64,000 nt of DNA, taken from positions 156,001 to 220,000 of the forward strand of contig JAAOOA010000433.1 of NCBI GenBank assembly GCA_012861695.1, read 5' to 3'. This stretch comes from Trematomus loennbergii. Taxonomy: Eukaryota; Chordata; Actinopteri; Perciformes; Nototheniidae. The notes below the pieces were generated by a model. It was not told the origin of the DNA. It ran no database searches and was given only the letters and a program-made list of their open reading frames with translations. This document shows, piece after piece, positions 1-10,347 of the stretch; within the stretch, counting starts at the first letter, position 1, and the number at the start of each line of letters is the position of its first letter. Position numbers and translations under genes: made by a program.

Positions 1-93
1 TGTTTCTCCTTTAAGGAGTTTCTGTCAGATGTTGGTTCTGCTCCATCAGTCTCTCACTCACACATTGTTTCACTTCCCTTTAAGAAGCCTCTC

Positions 94-101
94 ATGCAAA
101 T
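94..101. promoter_or_regulatory. Ig octamer ATGCAAAT in J–C intron, cluster 1
   Basis: This is a perfect octamer in the intron between C and J1a and is identical in all seven clusters. Octamers bind Oct-1/Oct-2 in Ig promoters and enhancers (established knowledge). Its place inside the J–C intron suggests an intronic enhancer element, which is inference. The rest of the intron (1-696) is AT-rich, non-coding and near-identical among clusters. Confidence 0.6.
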
Positions 102-702
102 CAGCACGGAGACACTTCATACAGAATCACCTGAAATATGTCAGACTACACTGGAAATAAAGTACAACATTAGGACACATTTTAAATAGTTGTGGTCTAA
201 ATCATCCAAAACCTGAACTCTACAAACCATCATTAAATTATTTAGTGGATAAATGAACAAATACGGGAAATGAAACAATCAATTGTGCTTAATGTGAATC
301 TCAATAATTACCCAGTTTTACAAACTTTAAAATAATGTCTGAAAGAATTCAACACATTTTTTAAATATCCATCGTTATCTTTACTCTGTTCAACCGTATT
401 TAAAAACTGTATTCGTAATTTATTTGAAAACAGACGGGAGAATGGAGAAAAATGAAGAATAAGTGAATGAAACATTAGCAGTTTCATCATTTCACATTTG
501 AAGCTGTTTAAATGACAGCATGTTGGGAATGTATAAAGACATTTCAGGAAAAGCTGCTCCGACTTAGGCTCAATGATGAAGAGAAATAAAGACATGAATA
601 CTAATACTATCTAAACATTACAATTAAAATAATATATATCTATCTCTCAAACATTCTAACACAGAATTAAAACATCATATTTAGTTTTTGTGCAGAACTT
701 AC

Positions 703-740
703 TTCCAACATCCAGTCTGGTTCCTCCACCGAACGTGTAC
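703..740 (-). CDS. IgL joining segment J1a ([12 protein letters not shown])
   Basis: The 38-nt J exon reads [12 protein letters not shown] on the minus strand, with the FGxG bulge motif of light-chain J segments. A GTAAGT splice donor lies at 697-702. Its RSS is on the right: heptamer 741-747, 23-bp spacer 748-770, nonamer 771-779, both consensus. The split last codon joins the C exon to give Ser. The first J of clusters 2-7 encodes W, but this copy encodes Y like the second J, which suggests gene conversion from J1b. Confidence 0.93.
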
Positions 741-910
741 CACAGTGATACAAAGTCATTGAGCCGCCGTACAAAAACCTCTCACTGTAGAGAGACACGG
801 CTCTCTGACTTTGACTCACTGAACTAAAACCTACCAGCCCTCAAGATGCTACTTCACCATTACAGGTGGAAATAATGATTTATTCTCTGTTCAATGTTTA
901 ACTCTCATTA

Positions 911-1675
911 TTACATGGTTTAGTTGAATACTCGATTCTGATTGGTCAATTCAGAACACGTGACACGTTGTTAATCCAGAACAGACAGACCGCTGTCAAG
1001 GATTTATGACCGTTGTTAGGACGCTCAAATCTGCAGAAAGAAGTCCGGTCGATTGAACTGTATACAGTTTGGCAGAAAAGCAAACTGCATGCAGTCAAAC
1101 AAGACAAGAGCGACAAGGAAACAGCGGAGAATTAACGGACAGAAACCCTCCTTTTTACGCAGCGGTCCAGACATAGACATCAAACGGCGACACATATTCA
1201 GTTGCCAGTTACTTTTGCATTAGGGCAGGGATATCTAGATACTTTCCAAGGTTTGACATAATGAATTGTGCTACTTTTAAAGCAAGCACGATGTTTTCAA
1301 ATCTGTAATCAAAAAGCTCCTCAAAAACGCTATCGAAGCAGTTCCTGCCGTTGCAACAGCCTAGTTCAAACATCAACAACGGACTATTTTTCGTAGCGGA
1401 TGAATGTCATTTTAAATCAGTTACAACTATGTTTTTAATCATTAAAAACATTTTCTAAAACAATAAAGCATTTCAATTAATATTGGGAGTCATATCGTTA
1501 CTTTGTTGAGAATGTGGCCATGTAATAAGCGGGATAATGTGCAGCGACTTGGTCATTATGGGTAAAAGAACACCTTCATGCCGATCTAGATCCCTCCGCT
1601 TCGCGTCGGGCTCCTGATCTGCCTGTCGGTGTTCTTTTACCCATAATGACCGCGTCGCTGCACATTATCCCTTAC
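911..1675. mobile_element. Foldback MITE inserted between J1a and J1b
   Basis: About 765 bp are absent from the same position in clusters 2-7, where ACTCTCAT runs directly into TAAAAACATTT. The insert is flanked by TTA (908-910 and 1676-1678). It contains a short inverted pair TTACATGG (911) / CCATGTAA (1518) and a strong hairpin with arms at about 1528-1573 and 1628-1675. TTA target sites are usual for PIF/Harbinger elements, but no transposase is present, so the family is uncertain. Confidence 0.65.
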
Positions 1676-1841
1676 TTAAAACATTTAAGCGTCTTTTGCT
1701 GGAGTAAAGTTAGCCTCTTAGTTCAACATATTTATAAAAATATGTATACAATAACATGGAGAGGCAACTATTTCTCCTTGTAAGCTGAATAAAAAGTACA
1801 ACGAAAGAGAAATTGCTCTTATAAATGAACATTTGACTTAC

Positions 1842-1879
1842 TTCCAACATCCAGTCTGGTTCCTCCACCGAACGTGTAC
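1842..1879 (-). CDS. IgL joining segment J1b ([12 protein letters not shown])
   Basis: The 38-nt J exon is on the minus strand with a GTAAGT donor at 1836-1841. The RSS is heptamer 1880-1886, 23-bp spacer and nonamer 1910-1918. It encodes [12 protein letters not shown] in frame for splicing to the constant exon. It is the J nearest to V1, with about 720 bp between its RSS and the V1 leader. Confidence 0.93.
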
Positions 1880-2277
1880 CACAGTGATACAAAGTCATTG
1901 AGCCGCCGTACAAAAACCTCTCACTGTAGAGAGACACGGCTCTCTGACTTTGACACAAACAAACTCACCAAACACATCCACGGTTTACCCACTTTATATA
2001 ATAACTGCTTACAATGTTTGAAACAGATTCACAAACTATGGAGAAGTATTGAATCTTTTTTTATGAGCTGTTTACATTTAAAAAGCAAAATACTCGTATT
2101 GAATGAAGTACATGTAATGACGTTATTTCTTAAGAAGAACTCTCTAATCAATCGGGCAAAATGTAAATCATTGTCATTTTATAAAGCTTTATTTTAGATT
2201 GTTGTGGAGGAAGAGAGCATTGATTCGAGTGGGAGTGAATTATAGGACAGTTTTAAATATTCTTTGGAAAGAGCAAG

Positions 2278-2382
2278 TGAGCCCTGACCCATTCCGGGCG
2301 GCAGTGCCCTTGAGCAGGGCACCGAACCCCCAAGTGCTCCCTGGCACATGCTCCTGTGCACCTATGTACTTGTAAGGTGTGT
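2278..2382. repeat. SINE-derived fragment upstream of V1
   Basis: The segment includes the phrase GTGCCCTTGAGCAGGGCACC followed by CCCCCAAGTGCTCCC, which is typical of tRNA-derived fish SINEs (family recognised by eye only). It lies about 130-235 bp upstream of the V octamer and recurs in all seven clusters (about 11117, 24458, 32970, 40687, 49501, 61045), so it predates the duplications. Confidence 0.55.
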
Positions 2383-2510
2383 GTGTATAAAGAAAACAGA
2401 GTGGAAACTGAATGTTCCCCCAGGGGAGGTCCATCTTCTTCATCTTCTTCTTGGTGATCAATAATCCAGGTCCCTGTTGGAGTCAGTCAGAGCATTTCCA
2501 TAGAGAGACA

Positions 2511-2556
2511 CTTTGCATCAGCAGCACCATGCTCCAGTGCTCTGGGACACTTTATA
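2511..2556 (+). promoter_or_regulatory. V1 promoter: near-octamer and TATA-like box
   Basis: CTTTGCAT (2511-2518) matches the Ig octamer ATTTGCAT at 7 of 8 positions. It lies 40 bp before TTTATA (2551-2556), the usual order in Ig V promoters. The leader ATG follows about 80 bp downstream. The same pair is present before every V in the window. Confidence 0.7.
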
Positions 2557-2636
2557 GTCCTGAGAGTTGAACACTGGATGACTGACAGCTGTCCTTCATG
2601 ACAACAGAAGCCACAGGAATCCTCCTCATCAAGAAC

Positions 2637-3117
2637 ATGACTTTGATCTGCGTCCTCATCTGGACTCTCCTCTGCTGCTGCTTCACAGGTAAAGTCCAGA
2701 GAATCAAAGTCCTCTCCTCTGTGAACATCCGTCCCCTGAAATGAAGCGGACAAAACCATGACGCTGCTTTATGTCTTTGTCTCTGTATCCTCAGAGTCCA
2801 GAGGCCAGGTCACAGTGACTCAGTCTGGAGCAGTGAGCTCTGCTCCGGGACGCTCCGTCTCCATCACATGTAGGACCAGTCAGAATGTTAATGTATATCA
2901 AGGCAAACCTGTTTAGCCTGGTACCAACAGAGAGATGGAGGAACTCCTAAACTGCTCATTTACTATGCTAGCACTCGAGAATCAGGGATTTCAGACCGTT
3001 TCACAGGCAGTGGATCAAACTCTGACTTCATTCTGACCATCAGTGGAGTCCAGACTGATGATGCAGCAGTTTACTACTGTCAGAGTTTCCATTACCCCAA
3101 CAGTCAGTATGTGTTCA
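2637..3117 (+). pseudogene. IgL variable segment V1, frameshifted in CDR1
   Basis: The leader exon (2637-2688) encodes [17 protein letters not shown], a hydrophobic signal peptide. The donor GTAAAG is at 2689, and the V exon runs from 2795 to 3117 after an AG acceptor. Another in-frame ATG lies at 2598, but the later start gives a typical signal peptide. The V exon has QVTVTQSG, the first Cys (SITC), [26 protein letters not shown] and [11 protein letters not shown]1 is longer than in other copies and out of frame, giving TAG at 2914-2916. CDR2 is in frame. It is either a pseudogene or a consensus error. Confidence 0.93.
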
Positions 3118-3145
3118 CACAGTGAAAAAGCGTCGTACAAAAACC
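3118..3145 (+). other. V1 recombination signal (12-RSS)
   Basis: Heptamer CACAGTG (3118-3124), 12-bp spacer and nonamer ACAAAAACC (3137-3145) are all consensus. A 12-bp spacer on V with 23 bp on J is the kappa-type arrangement and satisfies the 12/23 rule. The signal faces right, the same way as the J signals, so joining is inversional. Confidence 0.97.
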
Positions 3146-3222
3146 TCCCTCAGTCAGACTGAACAGGAACTGAATTGACTGCTGCAGCTGGAAGCTACTG
3201 CAGAGACTGATACACTTCACTG

Positions 3223-3223
<1 letters not shown>

Positions 3224-3256
<33 letters not shown>

Positions 3257-3264
3257 ACACACAA

Positions 3265-3303
<39 letters not shown>

Positions 3304-3334
3304 ACACCACACACACACACACAACACACACACA

Positions 3335-3379
<45 letters not shown>
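3224..3379. repeat. (CA)n microsatellite after V1
   Basis: A long CA tract with occasional CACACC interruptions begins about 80 bp after the V1 nonamer. A tract at the same position follows every V in the window. Confidence 0.98.
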
Positions 3380-3381
<2 letters not shown>

Positions 3382-3383
3382 AT

Positions 3384-3950
3384 ACTCTCTCAAAGTCCTC
3401 CTGAGAACAAAATCAAGCCACTTCTTCTACATTTGATGAGAGATCAAATTATTTTTAGCCATAAGTTCTTAATAAAATTGGTACTGTTGGACTCAGTACT
3501 TGTTAGACTACTACCACAAATACAATGAGGTACTTTTACTATACTCTTTGAGCAATACTCTGTCAAACTCCCGTCCTGAGTACAATAATTCATGTATTCT
3601 GGTATATTTGATGAGGGATGAAATGATTTTTTGCAAAAGGTTCTACATGAAATTGAAGTTGGACTCAGTACTACTTGGACTACTAGCACAAGTACAATCA
3701 AGTTTTTACTGTGTACTTTTTGATTAATACTCGGTCAAACTCCCGTCCTGAGTACAATAATTCCTGTATTGTATATGAACTATGAATTATTGTACTCAGG
3801 ACAGGAGTTTAACCAAGTAGTACTCAAAAAGTACAGAGTATAAATACTTGATTGTACTTGTGGTAGTAGTTTAACAAGTACTGAGTCCAACAGTACCAAT
3901 TGTATTAAGAACTTATGGCTAAAAATCATTTTATCCCATTTTATCCCTGG
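3384..3950. repeat. R1 repeat array (CAAACTCC...GAGTACAAT / TTCTTAAT...TACTGTTGGACTCAGTAC)
   Basis: Degenerate units of about 170-200 bp contain phrases such as AAACTCCCGTCCTGAGTACAA and TACTGTTGGACTCAGTACT. The first units are direct. After about 3775 the sequence runs back in reverse complement, so the array is partly a palindrome. Related copies lie at 14056-14690, 15258-15600, 17700-17884, 18054-18320, 28997-29180, 35270-35540 and 52005-52280. No protein is recognised. Confidence 0.75.
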
Positions 3951-4660
3951 CATGCATTAAAATGTCGATGTTTCGTTCAAAACAGTGAATACAAGAAAAG
4001 TAAATAACACTTGCTAGTTAAAAAGCAGTAATTAATACCTCAGGTGGCATGCTTACTTGTTTTACGATGGTTTGAGGAGGATCCAACGCTAACACGTGTC
4101 CAACTGCTGAAGAACCGCTGCAAAGAGGAACAGGAAGTCTCACACCGCGGTATTCTCGTTTGAGGGCGTGGCATGACCGTGGCGTTGAAAAAAGCATTTT
4201 TATTACGTTTTCCAAAACGTATTTTTAAAGAAAGTTCAGAAAATGTGATATTAATTTACAAATTAATGAGTTCTTAAAACATGTTCTCATTGTTGCTTAA
4301 GTGTTACTTATTTAAACGCACATTGAAAAAAAAATAATTTAGGGCAAGTAAATTACATTAAAAAATTGAGTTTTGTTGACTTCACCATCGGAACTGTTTT
4401 TACAGTGTGGGAGGGAACCTTGTTTCCAGTATTTCCCTTGGGACTCATTTAATGAGCGACCGGCAGCCATCTTAAAAAGTTCAGCGAAATGTTTGTCACT
4501 CATGTTTTGATCAGCCACAGGGCACACGGGCAGCCGGTGAGTGTTTTTGTTTAAATATGTGTTTATGGTGACAGACGTTTGTTGTGTATGCTTTAAGGCG
4601 AGACACGGCAGGCAAAAACATCGTTTTTCATGCACTGGTCAATTTTGAGATTTTGTGCTA
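3951..4660. other. Spacer with no recognised gene
   Basis: This unique-looking spacer is AT-rich with one GC-richer stretch at about 4080-4190. Short open frames here show no recognisable domain. It may be the inside of an older transposon. Confidence 0.4.
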
Positions 4661-4663
4661 TTT

Positions 4664-5605
4664 TGTAGTGATGGCGAGATGAAGCCTTATGAAGCTTTGA
4701 AGCTTTCCAGCCAATTGGTTCTCAAAAGGGTTCATCTCATGAGGCTTCATCATGGGCTTCATTTGAACACAAACCCCCCTGTTGGTCAAAGTGTGTAAAA
4801 CAGGCAGATTTGACATCTCAACAGTGTGCTCGATCTCATACCGAGTTCCCAATGAGTAAAGCCTTAGAATAACTCTTAACAACGAACATTAAATCATATG
4901 TTCATGTTAACAATATTGTTTTATTCCAGTTGAATGATTGTGATTGAAAAGCCTAAGGAGGCTGGTAAACATTGCAAAGAGGGATTTGTATTCCTTAATA
5001 ATATTCATAAACTTAACCATGTTGTAGCCTGAGAAAGGCTAAACCATATCAAAGAATACATTTATTAACTACATTATCTCATTTAGCTGTAGCTTTTATA
5101 AACAACAAAAAATACATATTGACCAGTCGTTGAACCAGGGACCCTGCGGTCGTGAGTCAACTGCTTTCAGCTGAGCCACAGCACACACGCTGAATCTCCC
5201 TAAAAACACTGCACCATATTTATTCCTGTATTTATTCATTTATTTATTCATGTTTTTATTCCTACTTTTATTTATGCTTGTATCTATTTATACTTATGAC
5301 ATGTTCCGACCTCTATATAAGTGAGGGTCTGAGCTCTTTTAATTCCATCGTGTCACCAGCGGGCCCGGGTACAGGAGGGGTATATCGTTCTTATTATACA
5401 TCCATGGGTATTGAGTGTTGTGGTTCAACGGTTCAACCGATCTGAATCGCTTCCTGAAGCAGTCACGTGGTATCGACAGGCAGCGAGGCTTCGTTTGTCA
5501 TCGATGACGTCACTGGCCCACGATACAAGCCTCGATACATGCTTCACAAAAAGCTTCGGGGATTACTCGACACACGCTCCGAAGCCTCGGCGCAATACGT
5601 AACTA
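4664..5605. mobile_element. Probable hAT-type non-coding element (GAAGCTT/GAAGCCTC-rich ends)
   Basis: The left end starts near TAGTGATGGCGAGATGAAGCC and is rich in GAAGCTT/GGCTTCAT. The right part is rich in reverse-oriented GAGGCTTCG and GAAGCCTCG. This end structure resembles fish hAT elements. No transposase is seen and the terminal repeats are weak, so the call is tentative. Confidence 0.35.
5117..5185 (-). repeat. tRNA-like (SINE head) fragment
   Basis: The reverse strand carries an A-box-like TGGCTCAGCTGA followed about 40 bp later by a B-box-like GGTTCAACGACTGG. The region lacks a convincing full cloverleaf, so it is treated as a tRNA-derived SINE head rather than a tRNA gene. Confidence 0.4.
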
Positions 5606-5827
5606 CTATTTTGATTCCATAACATGTTTTCTTTCAGGCTTTTGGGGAGATGGCAAATCCGGATCCTTTTACGGACTCGGAGTCTTCTGAGTCAGTCATT
5701 GAAGAGATCCGGATCATACGAGTCCTTTGAGTCATATGAGTCAGCATCACCAAGAGCGTAGAAATCCTACCGGTGAAACCGAAAACTTGTTGCATTTCAC
5801 GAGCATATTAAACTAACGTTACATTAA

Positions 5828-7943
5828 CAGGGATGCAAACTTGTCACCTTTCGGGGAAATTCGCCGTTTTGAATCCAAAATAGGTCGTTTGTGTGATTCA
5901 TGTAGATCTGCAATAAAAATATTTTGGGGTATGGGGGGGGTCTGGGACCCGGAGTAATCTGCGGCCGCGAGCTGTTATGTGCCATCGTTACACGCATGGT
6001 GTTATTTTTTTATATATTATAATGAAGCGCGAGCTGTGTGCTCGAGTCTTCCTGCCTGTCGGCTCTGCTCATGGATGTATAATAAGGCTCTGCTGCTCCG
6101 CGATGATGGTCTAGCTTCAGCAGCTACATTACCTACGGGTGCGTTCGTTAATATTAACTGTGCGGTCCGGAGTCACTGTGGCACAGACTGGACCGCTGGT
6201 GAACAGCTGTTAGAACGGGCCGTTCAGGTGTTCAGATCAGAGCTCCCTGACCTGAGCGGCAGAGCGTGATGTGCACTGAAAAGTTTTTCTGTCGCAATAT
6301 TATTTAATGAATCGTTGAGCTAGCTAACTAGCATACATTGTCACTATCTGCTAACGTTAGCTTTCGCCTTCGTTTTCTAATAGTTTTTTCATAGGCTATA
6401 AACGGAGGTGGTATAAGTATATATCTTGTACTTGAGTAAAAGTAGAAGTACTCAGATCTTGTACTTGAGTAAAAGTAGAAGTACTCAGGTCTTGTACTAG
6501 AGTAAAAGTAGAAGTACTCAGATCTTGTACTTGAGTAAAAGTAGAAGTACTCAGGTTTGAGTAAAAGTAGAAGTACCAGAGTGTAGGAACAATCCTGCAA
6601 TCAAAATGTTCCTCAAATAAAAGTACAAAAGTATTATCATCAAATATAGTTAAAGTAGCGACAGTAAAAGTAGAAGTACTCAAATCTTGTACTTGAGTAA
6701 AAGTAGAAGTACTCAGATCTTGTACTTGAGTAAAAGTAGAAGTACCAGAGTGTAGGAATACTCTGTTACAGTAAAAGTACTGCAATCAAAATGTTCCTCA
6801 AATAAAAGTACAAAAGTATTATCATCAAAATATAGTTAAAGTAGCGACAGTAAAAGTAGAAGTACTCAAATCTTGTACTTGAGTAAAAGTAGAAGTACTC
6901 AGATATTGCACTTGAGTAAAAGTAGAAGTACCAGAGTGTAGGAATACTCTGTTACAGTAAAAGTACTGCATTCAAAATGTTCCTCAAGTAAAAGTAGAAA
7001 AGTATTATCATCAAAATATAGTGAAAGTAGCGACAGTAAAAGTAGTCATTGTGCAGATTGGTCCATTTCAGAATAATATATATGATATGTTTTATAATGA
7101 TTGATCATGAAAGTGTTCTCAAAGCTGGTAAAGGTGCAGCTAGTTTGAATGACTTTGTATACTGCAGGGTAGCTTGTGAATTTACTCCAAGTGGAACTAA
7201 AGTCTGATTTAACACTTGGTTATATTTCACATCATTCATCCAGATCTGTAAAGTAACTAAAGGTATTAAATACATGTAGTGGAGTAAAAGTACACCTTTT
7301 ACCTCTGAAACTGTAGAGGAGAAGAAGAACAAGTAGCAAAACATTGAAATACTTAAGTAAAGTACAAGTATCTCAAAATTGTTCCCAAGTATAGTACTTG
7401 AGTTTATGAACTTAGTTACTTTACACCACTGGCTATACAGATAGAAAGACTAAGCCTTGCACAGAGGCATGAAAATACATTTTCAAAATGCTCAACAGTG
7501 CTGCCAAAATTATACATGTAAACTGACTGCTACACAATTAAAATAAAATGCTTTTATATATTTCTATTAGATGTGACTCTTTGGCGTTTCTGTTATTATT
7601 AACTGCTTTAGTTGTTCTGACTGCTAACATCCTGTTATTCCTCATTTTAAAGCCGATATTCGTGTGTGTAATAGTCCTTTATGCTATATAGTTGACCGCA
7701 GGTCATGGAGAGTATAAGGTATCCGTAGACCTTTGTATGAGGCATCTTTATTTACTTAGTAAGTCTTCAGCCATGATACATACATGCGTTCAAGATCGGG
7801 CTTGCATACACACAGTATCACTCCGCAGCCGCACCACATCAGTAACGTCCTGATGGTATATGTGCGCGGCACTATATACTACAGTGTGGTCGGGGGATCG
7901 GATCCTTGTCACCTTTTTCATACCTGATGAGTTTGCATCCCTG
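5828..7943. mobile_element. hAT-like element with CAGGGATGCAAACT terminal repeats
   Basis: The left end reads CAGGGATGCAAACTTGTCACC and the right end is the reverse complement of CAGGGATGCAAACTCATCAGG. ATTAAC occurs at both junctions, although a clean 8-bp duplication is not evident. No intact transposase is present. A second element (6402-7430) is nested inside. Confidence 0.6.
6402..7430. mobile_element. hAT MITE carrying an AGTAAAAGTAGAAGTACTC minisatellite
   Basis: The right end TTACTTTACACCACT and left end ACGGAGGTGGTATAAGT form imperfect terminal repeats of a very common fish MITE. Flanks GGCTATAA (6394-6401) and GGCTATAC (7431-7438) are an 8-bp target duplication with one mismatch. 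The interior holds units of about 34-36 bp (CTTGTACTTGAGTAAAAGTAG) in several blocks between 6425 and 7050. Confidence 0.75.
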
Positions 7944-8231
7944 ATTAACCTCCGCTACACAGTGTCTTTTGCTTTAATAAAAAATGTTGATCACAAAAAA
8001 AAAGGGTTATTTGCGATTTGGCGAATCTGAGTCTGCTGTTGACTCGTGCATGACGACAAGTCTGCTGGATCTCGGATCTGCTGCTATACGGTTACGGCTC
8101 TGAGTCCGCACGAGTCTGCTGTGTGTTGCACAGTGAGTCAGGATTTGCGAATCTCTGAGTTTGCTGTTGACTCGTGCACAATAGCCGCGGGAAGTAGGGG
8201 TGCTGGAGGCGGGGCTGCGAATGGTGTACAT
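7944..8231. other. Spacer before cluster 2, no gene recognised
   Basis: It contains diverged internal repeats of GAGTCTGCTGTTGACTCGTGCA (about 8028 and 8155). No coding signal or conserved motif was found. Confidence 0.5.
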
Positions 8232-8312
8232 TTAAACACACATACACCTATGGAGTTGGCCAGATGTGTGTAAATGACTGGTCATGGTAATTTGAAAAAA
8301 TGCCTGTGTCGG

Positions 8313-8313
<1 letters not shown>

Positions 8314-8382
<69 letters not shown>

Positions 8383-8400
8383 ACACACACACACACACCG

Positions 8401-8487
<87 letters not shown>
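8314..8487. repeat. (CA)n microsatellite downstream of C2
   Basis: A nearly pure CA tract lies about 0.7 kb beyond the C2 stop codon, before the conserved GAGCAGAGCACAAACACACAC motif. Equivalent tracts occur in clusters 3 and 6 and are deleted in 4, 5 and 7. Confidence 0.98.
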
Positions 8488-8489
<2 letters not shown>

Positions 8490-9070
8490 CAGAGCAGAGC
8501 ACAAACACACACGTCATGCGCCTTGTGGCATTGACACAGCTAAGGTGATAATAGTCTTTGTTTTCATATAATATCAGTTTTAATTCAATCAGAAACAAAT
8601 CTTTTCATTTAATAATTCCGCAGTTGTACTGTGTCCATTCAATAATATTTAAGGTCATCTTAATTTAGATTGATGTTATATGACTTCAGCAGATGACACC
8701 CTGCTTTTATTTCTGGTCCTGAAAATATTTTAAGTAGAATATTTAATTCATATGTTGTAAGATTCAAGTTTAACAACACATGAAAATCACACATGGATGT
8801 ACTTAAACATTAGTGATAAGAGAGAGCTTTGTGGTTTACCATGATGTTCATACTATATTTATTGGAACCAATTTGTATTAACAAAGATAAAACTAGAATG
8901 ATTCCAGAAGTATAACCAAACCCAAAGATCATTAAAAAGTAATATGGGAAATATTGACTTGGTAATGTTTTGACTTTTGTGAATGAATGTGAATAAGGTT
9001 ACTTTTATATATAATATCTCACAGAAATGTAATCAGAAGACATGTCACTTTTATAATACACACATTAATC

Positions 9071-9076
9071 TTTATT
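9071..9076 (-). terminator. C2 polyadenylation signal AATAAA
   Basis: The minus strand reads AATAAA about 122 nt after the C2 stop codon. The same signal lies at 20931, 31008, 38641, 47448 and 58981 for C3-C7. The further sequence to about 8530 is conserved among clusters but non-coding. Confidence 0.75.
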
Positions 9077-9197
9077 ATTTTAAAATGTTGAAACCATCGA
9101 CACAAGCAAAAACAGGTTGATGTTGAAACATGTCCTGAGAGCCAGAGAGCAGACTGAGAGCAGTGTGAGAGAGAAAGCAGAGTCCCAGTGAGTCAGC

Positions 9198-9528
9198 TCA
9201 GGACTGGGAACACTGGTCTCTCCTCAGTGTCTCTGAGAGCGCAGTCTGGGAGCCCTGGGTGGCCTCACAGGTCACAGAGACCACCTTCCTCCACTGATCT
9301 GCAGAGAGCCTCAGGGTGCTGCTCCAGCTGTAGTGGGCGTCCTTCTCCAGCACCCCGGGGCTCCTGCTCTCCTCCCAGCTGTGCTGCTGCTGCTGCTGCC
9401 GTCCACCTTCCAGGCCAGACTCCAGTCTGAGGGGAAGCCCTTGTTGGCCAGGCACATGAGCGTGGCCTTCCCCTGCTGCAGCTCTTCTGTGGAGGGGGGC
9501 AGCACCGTCAGGGTGGGACGGACATCAC
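9198..9528 (-). pseudogene. IgL constant exon C2, frameshifted in the poly-Ser run
   Basis: This minus-strand exon begins after a CTCCTAG acceptor and ends at TGA (9198-9200). It encodes a single Ig C1 domain: [20 protein letters not shown], first domain Cys in [21 protein letters not shown], second Cys in SVTC and C-terminal CSQS with the Cys expected to pair with heavy chain. Compared with C6, two extra bases sit in the (GCT)n stretch encoding serines at about 9381-9382, shifting the frame. It is either a real frameshift by microsatellite slippage or a sequencing error. Confidence 0.93.
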
Positions 9529-9698
9529 CTAGGAGACACCAATCAGATTAGGAGGGAGACAGCTGTCCATCAACCAGCAGACACTGGGACACTTTACTGT
9601 GAGAGTGTTTCTCCTTTAAGGAGTTTCTGTCAGATGTTGGTTCTGCTCCATCAGTCTCTCACTCACACATTGTTTCACTTCCCTTTAAGAAGCCTCTC

Positions 9699-9706
9699 AT
9701 GCAAAT
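9699..9706. promoter_or_regulatory. Ig octamer ATGCAAAT in J–C intron, cluster 2
   Basis: This perfect octamer is at the same intronic position as in the other clusters, about 170 bp from the C2 acceptor. It is a candidate intronic enhancer site by position. The remainder of the intron (9529-10303) is AT-rich and non-coding. Confidence 0.6.
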
Positions 9707-10309
9707 CAGCACGGAGACACTTCATACAGAACCACCTGAAATATGTCACACTACACTGGAAATAAAGTACAACATTAGGACACATTTTAAATAGTTGTGG
9801 TCTAAATCATCCAAAACCTGAACTCTACAAACCATCATTAAATTATTTAGTGGATAAATGAACAAATACGGGAAATGAAACAATCAATTGTGCTTAATGT
9901 GAATCTCAATAATTACCCAGTTTTACAAACTTTAAAATAATGTCTGAAAGAATTCAACACATTTTTTAAATATCCATCGTTATCTTTACTCTGTTCAACC
10001 GTATTTAAAAACTGTATTCGTGATTTATTTGAAAACAGACGGGAGAATGGAGAAAAAGTGAAGAATAAGTGAATGAAACATTAGCAGTTTCATCATTTCA
10101 CATTTGAAGCTGTTTAAATGACAGCATGTTGGGAATGTATAAAGACATTTCAGGAAAAGCTGCTCCGACTTAGGCTCAATGATGAAGAGAAATAAAGACA
10201 TGAATACTAATACTATCTAAACATTACAATTAAAATAATATATATCTATCTCTCAAACATTCTAACACAGAATTAAAACATCATATTTAGTTTTTGTGCA
10301 GAAACTTAC

Positions 10310-10347
10310 TTCCAACATCCAGTCTGGTTCCTCCACCAAAAGTCCAC
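10310..10347 (-). CDS. IgL joining segment J2a ([12 protein letters not shown])
   Basis: The 38-nt J exon encodes [12 protein letters not shown] with a GTAAGT donor at 10304-10309. The RSS on its right has heptamer 10348-10354, 23-bp spacer and nonamer 10378-10386. It is the J nearer the constant exon. Confidence 0.93.

Larger units (their letters stand above)
1..3379. other. IgL cluster 1, partial (J1a-J1b-V1; C exon lies left of the window)
   Basis: The window opens inside the J–C intron, at the conserved stretch that in the other clusters lies about 80 bp beyond the C exon acceptor. Two minus-strand J segments and one plus-strand V follow, then a (CA)n tract. A foldback element separates J1a from J1b. 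Unlike clusters 2 and 4-7, the conserved post-V block is missing and an R1 repeat array follows directly. Confidence 0.95.

Noticed and set aside
2240..2461. Recurrent minus-strand frame MITKKKMKKMDLPWG... upstream of every V
   Set aside because: Antisense to the V promoter and SINE-like segment; no domain, and conserved only because the whole region is duplicated.
3104..3380. Open frames rich in Cys-Val or Thr-His over CA repeats (also near 8250-8550, 25265-25555, 33784-34098, 41496-41802, 46650-46950, 50300-50594)
   Set aside because: They are translations of (CA)n/(TG)n microsatellites with no start context or conserved protein; not genes.
6328..6785. Repeat-protein-like frames with EYFYFYSSTR or STSTFTQVQDL
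   Set aside because: Produced by the AAGTAGAAGTACTC minisatellite inside a MITE; no gene evidence.
9188..9430. Plus-strand frames opposite each C exon ([13 protein letters not shown]...)
   Set aside because: Antisense shadows of the constant exon; the minus frame has all Ig C1 hallmarks, an acceptor and a stop.
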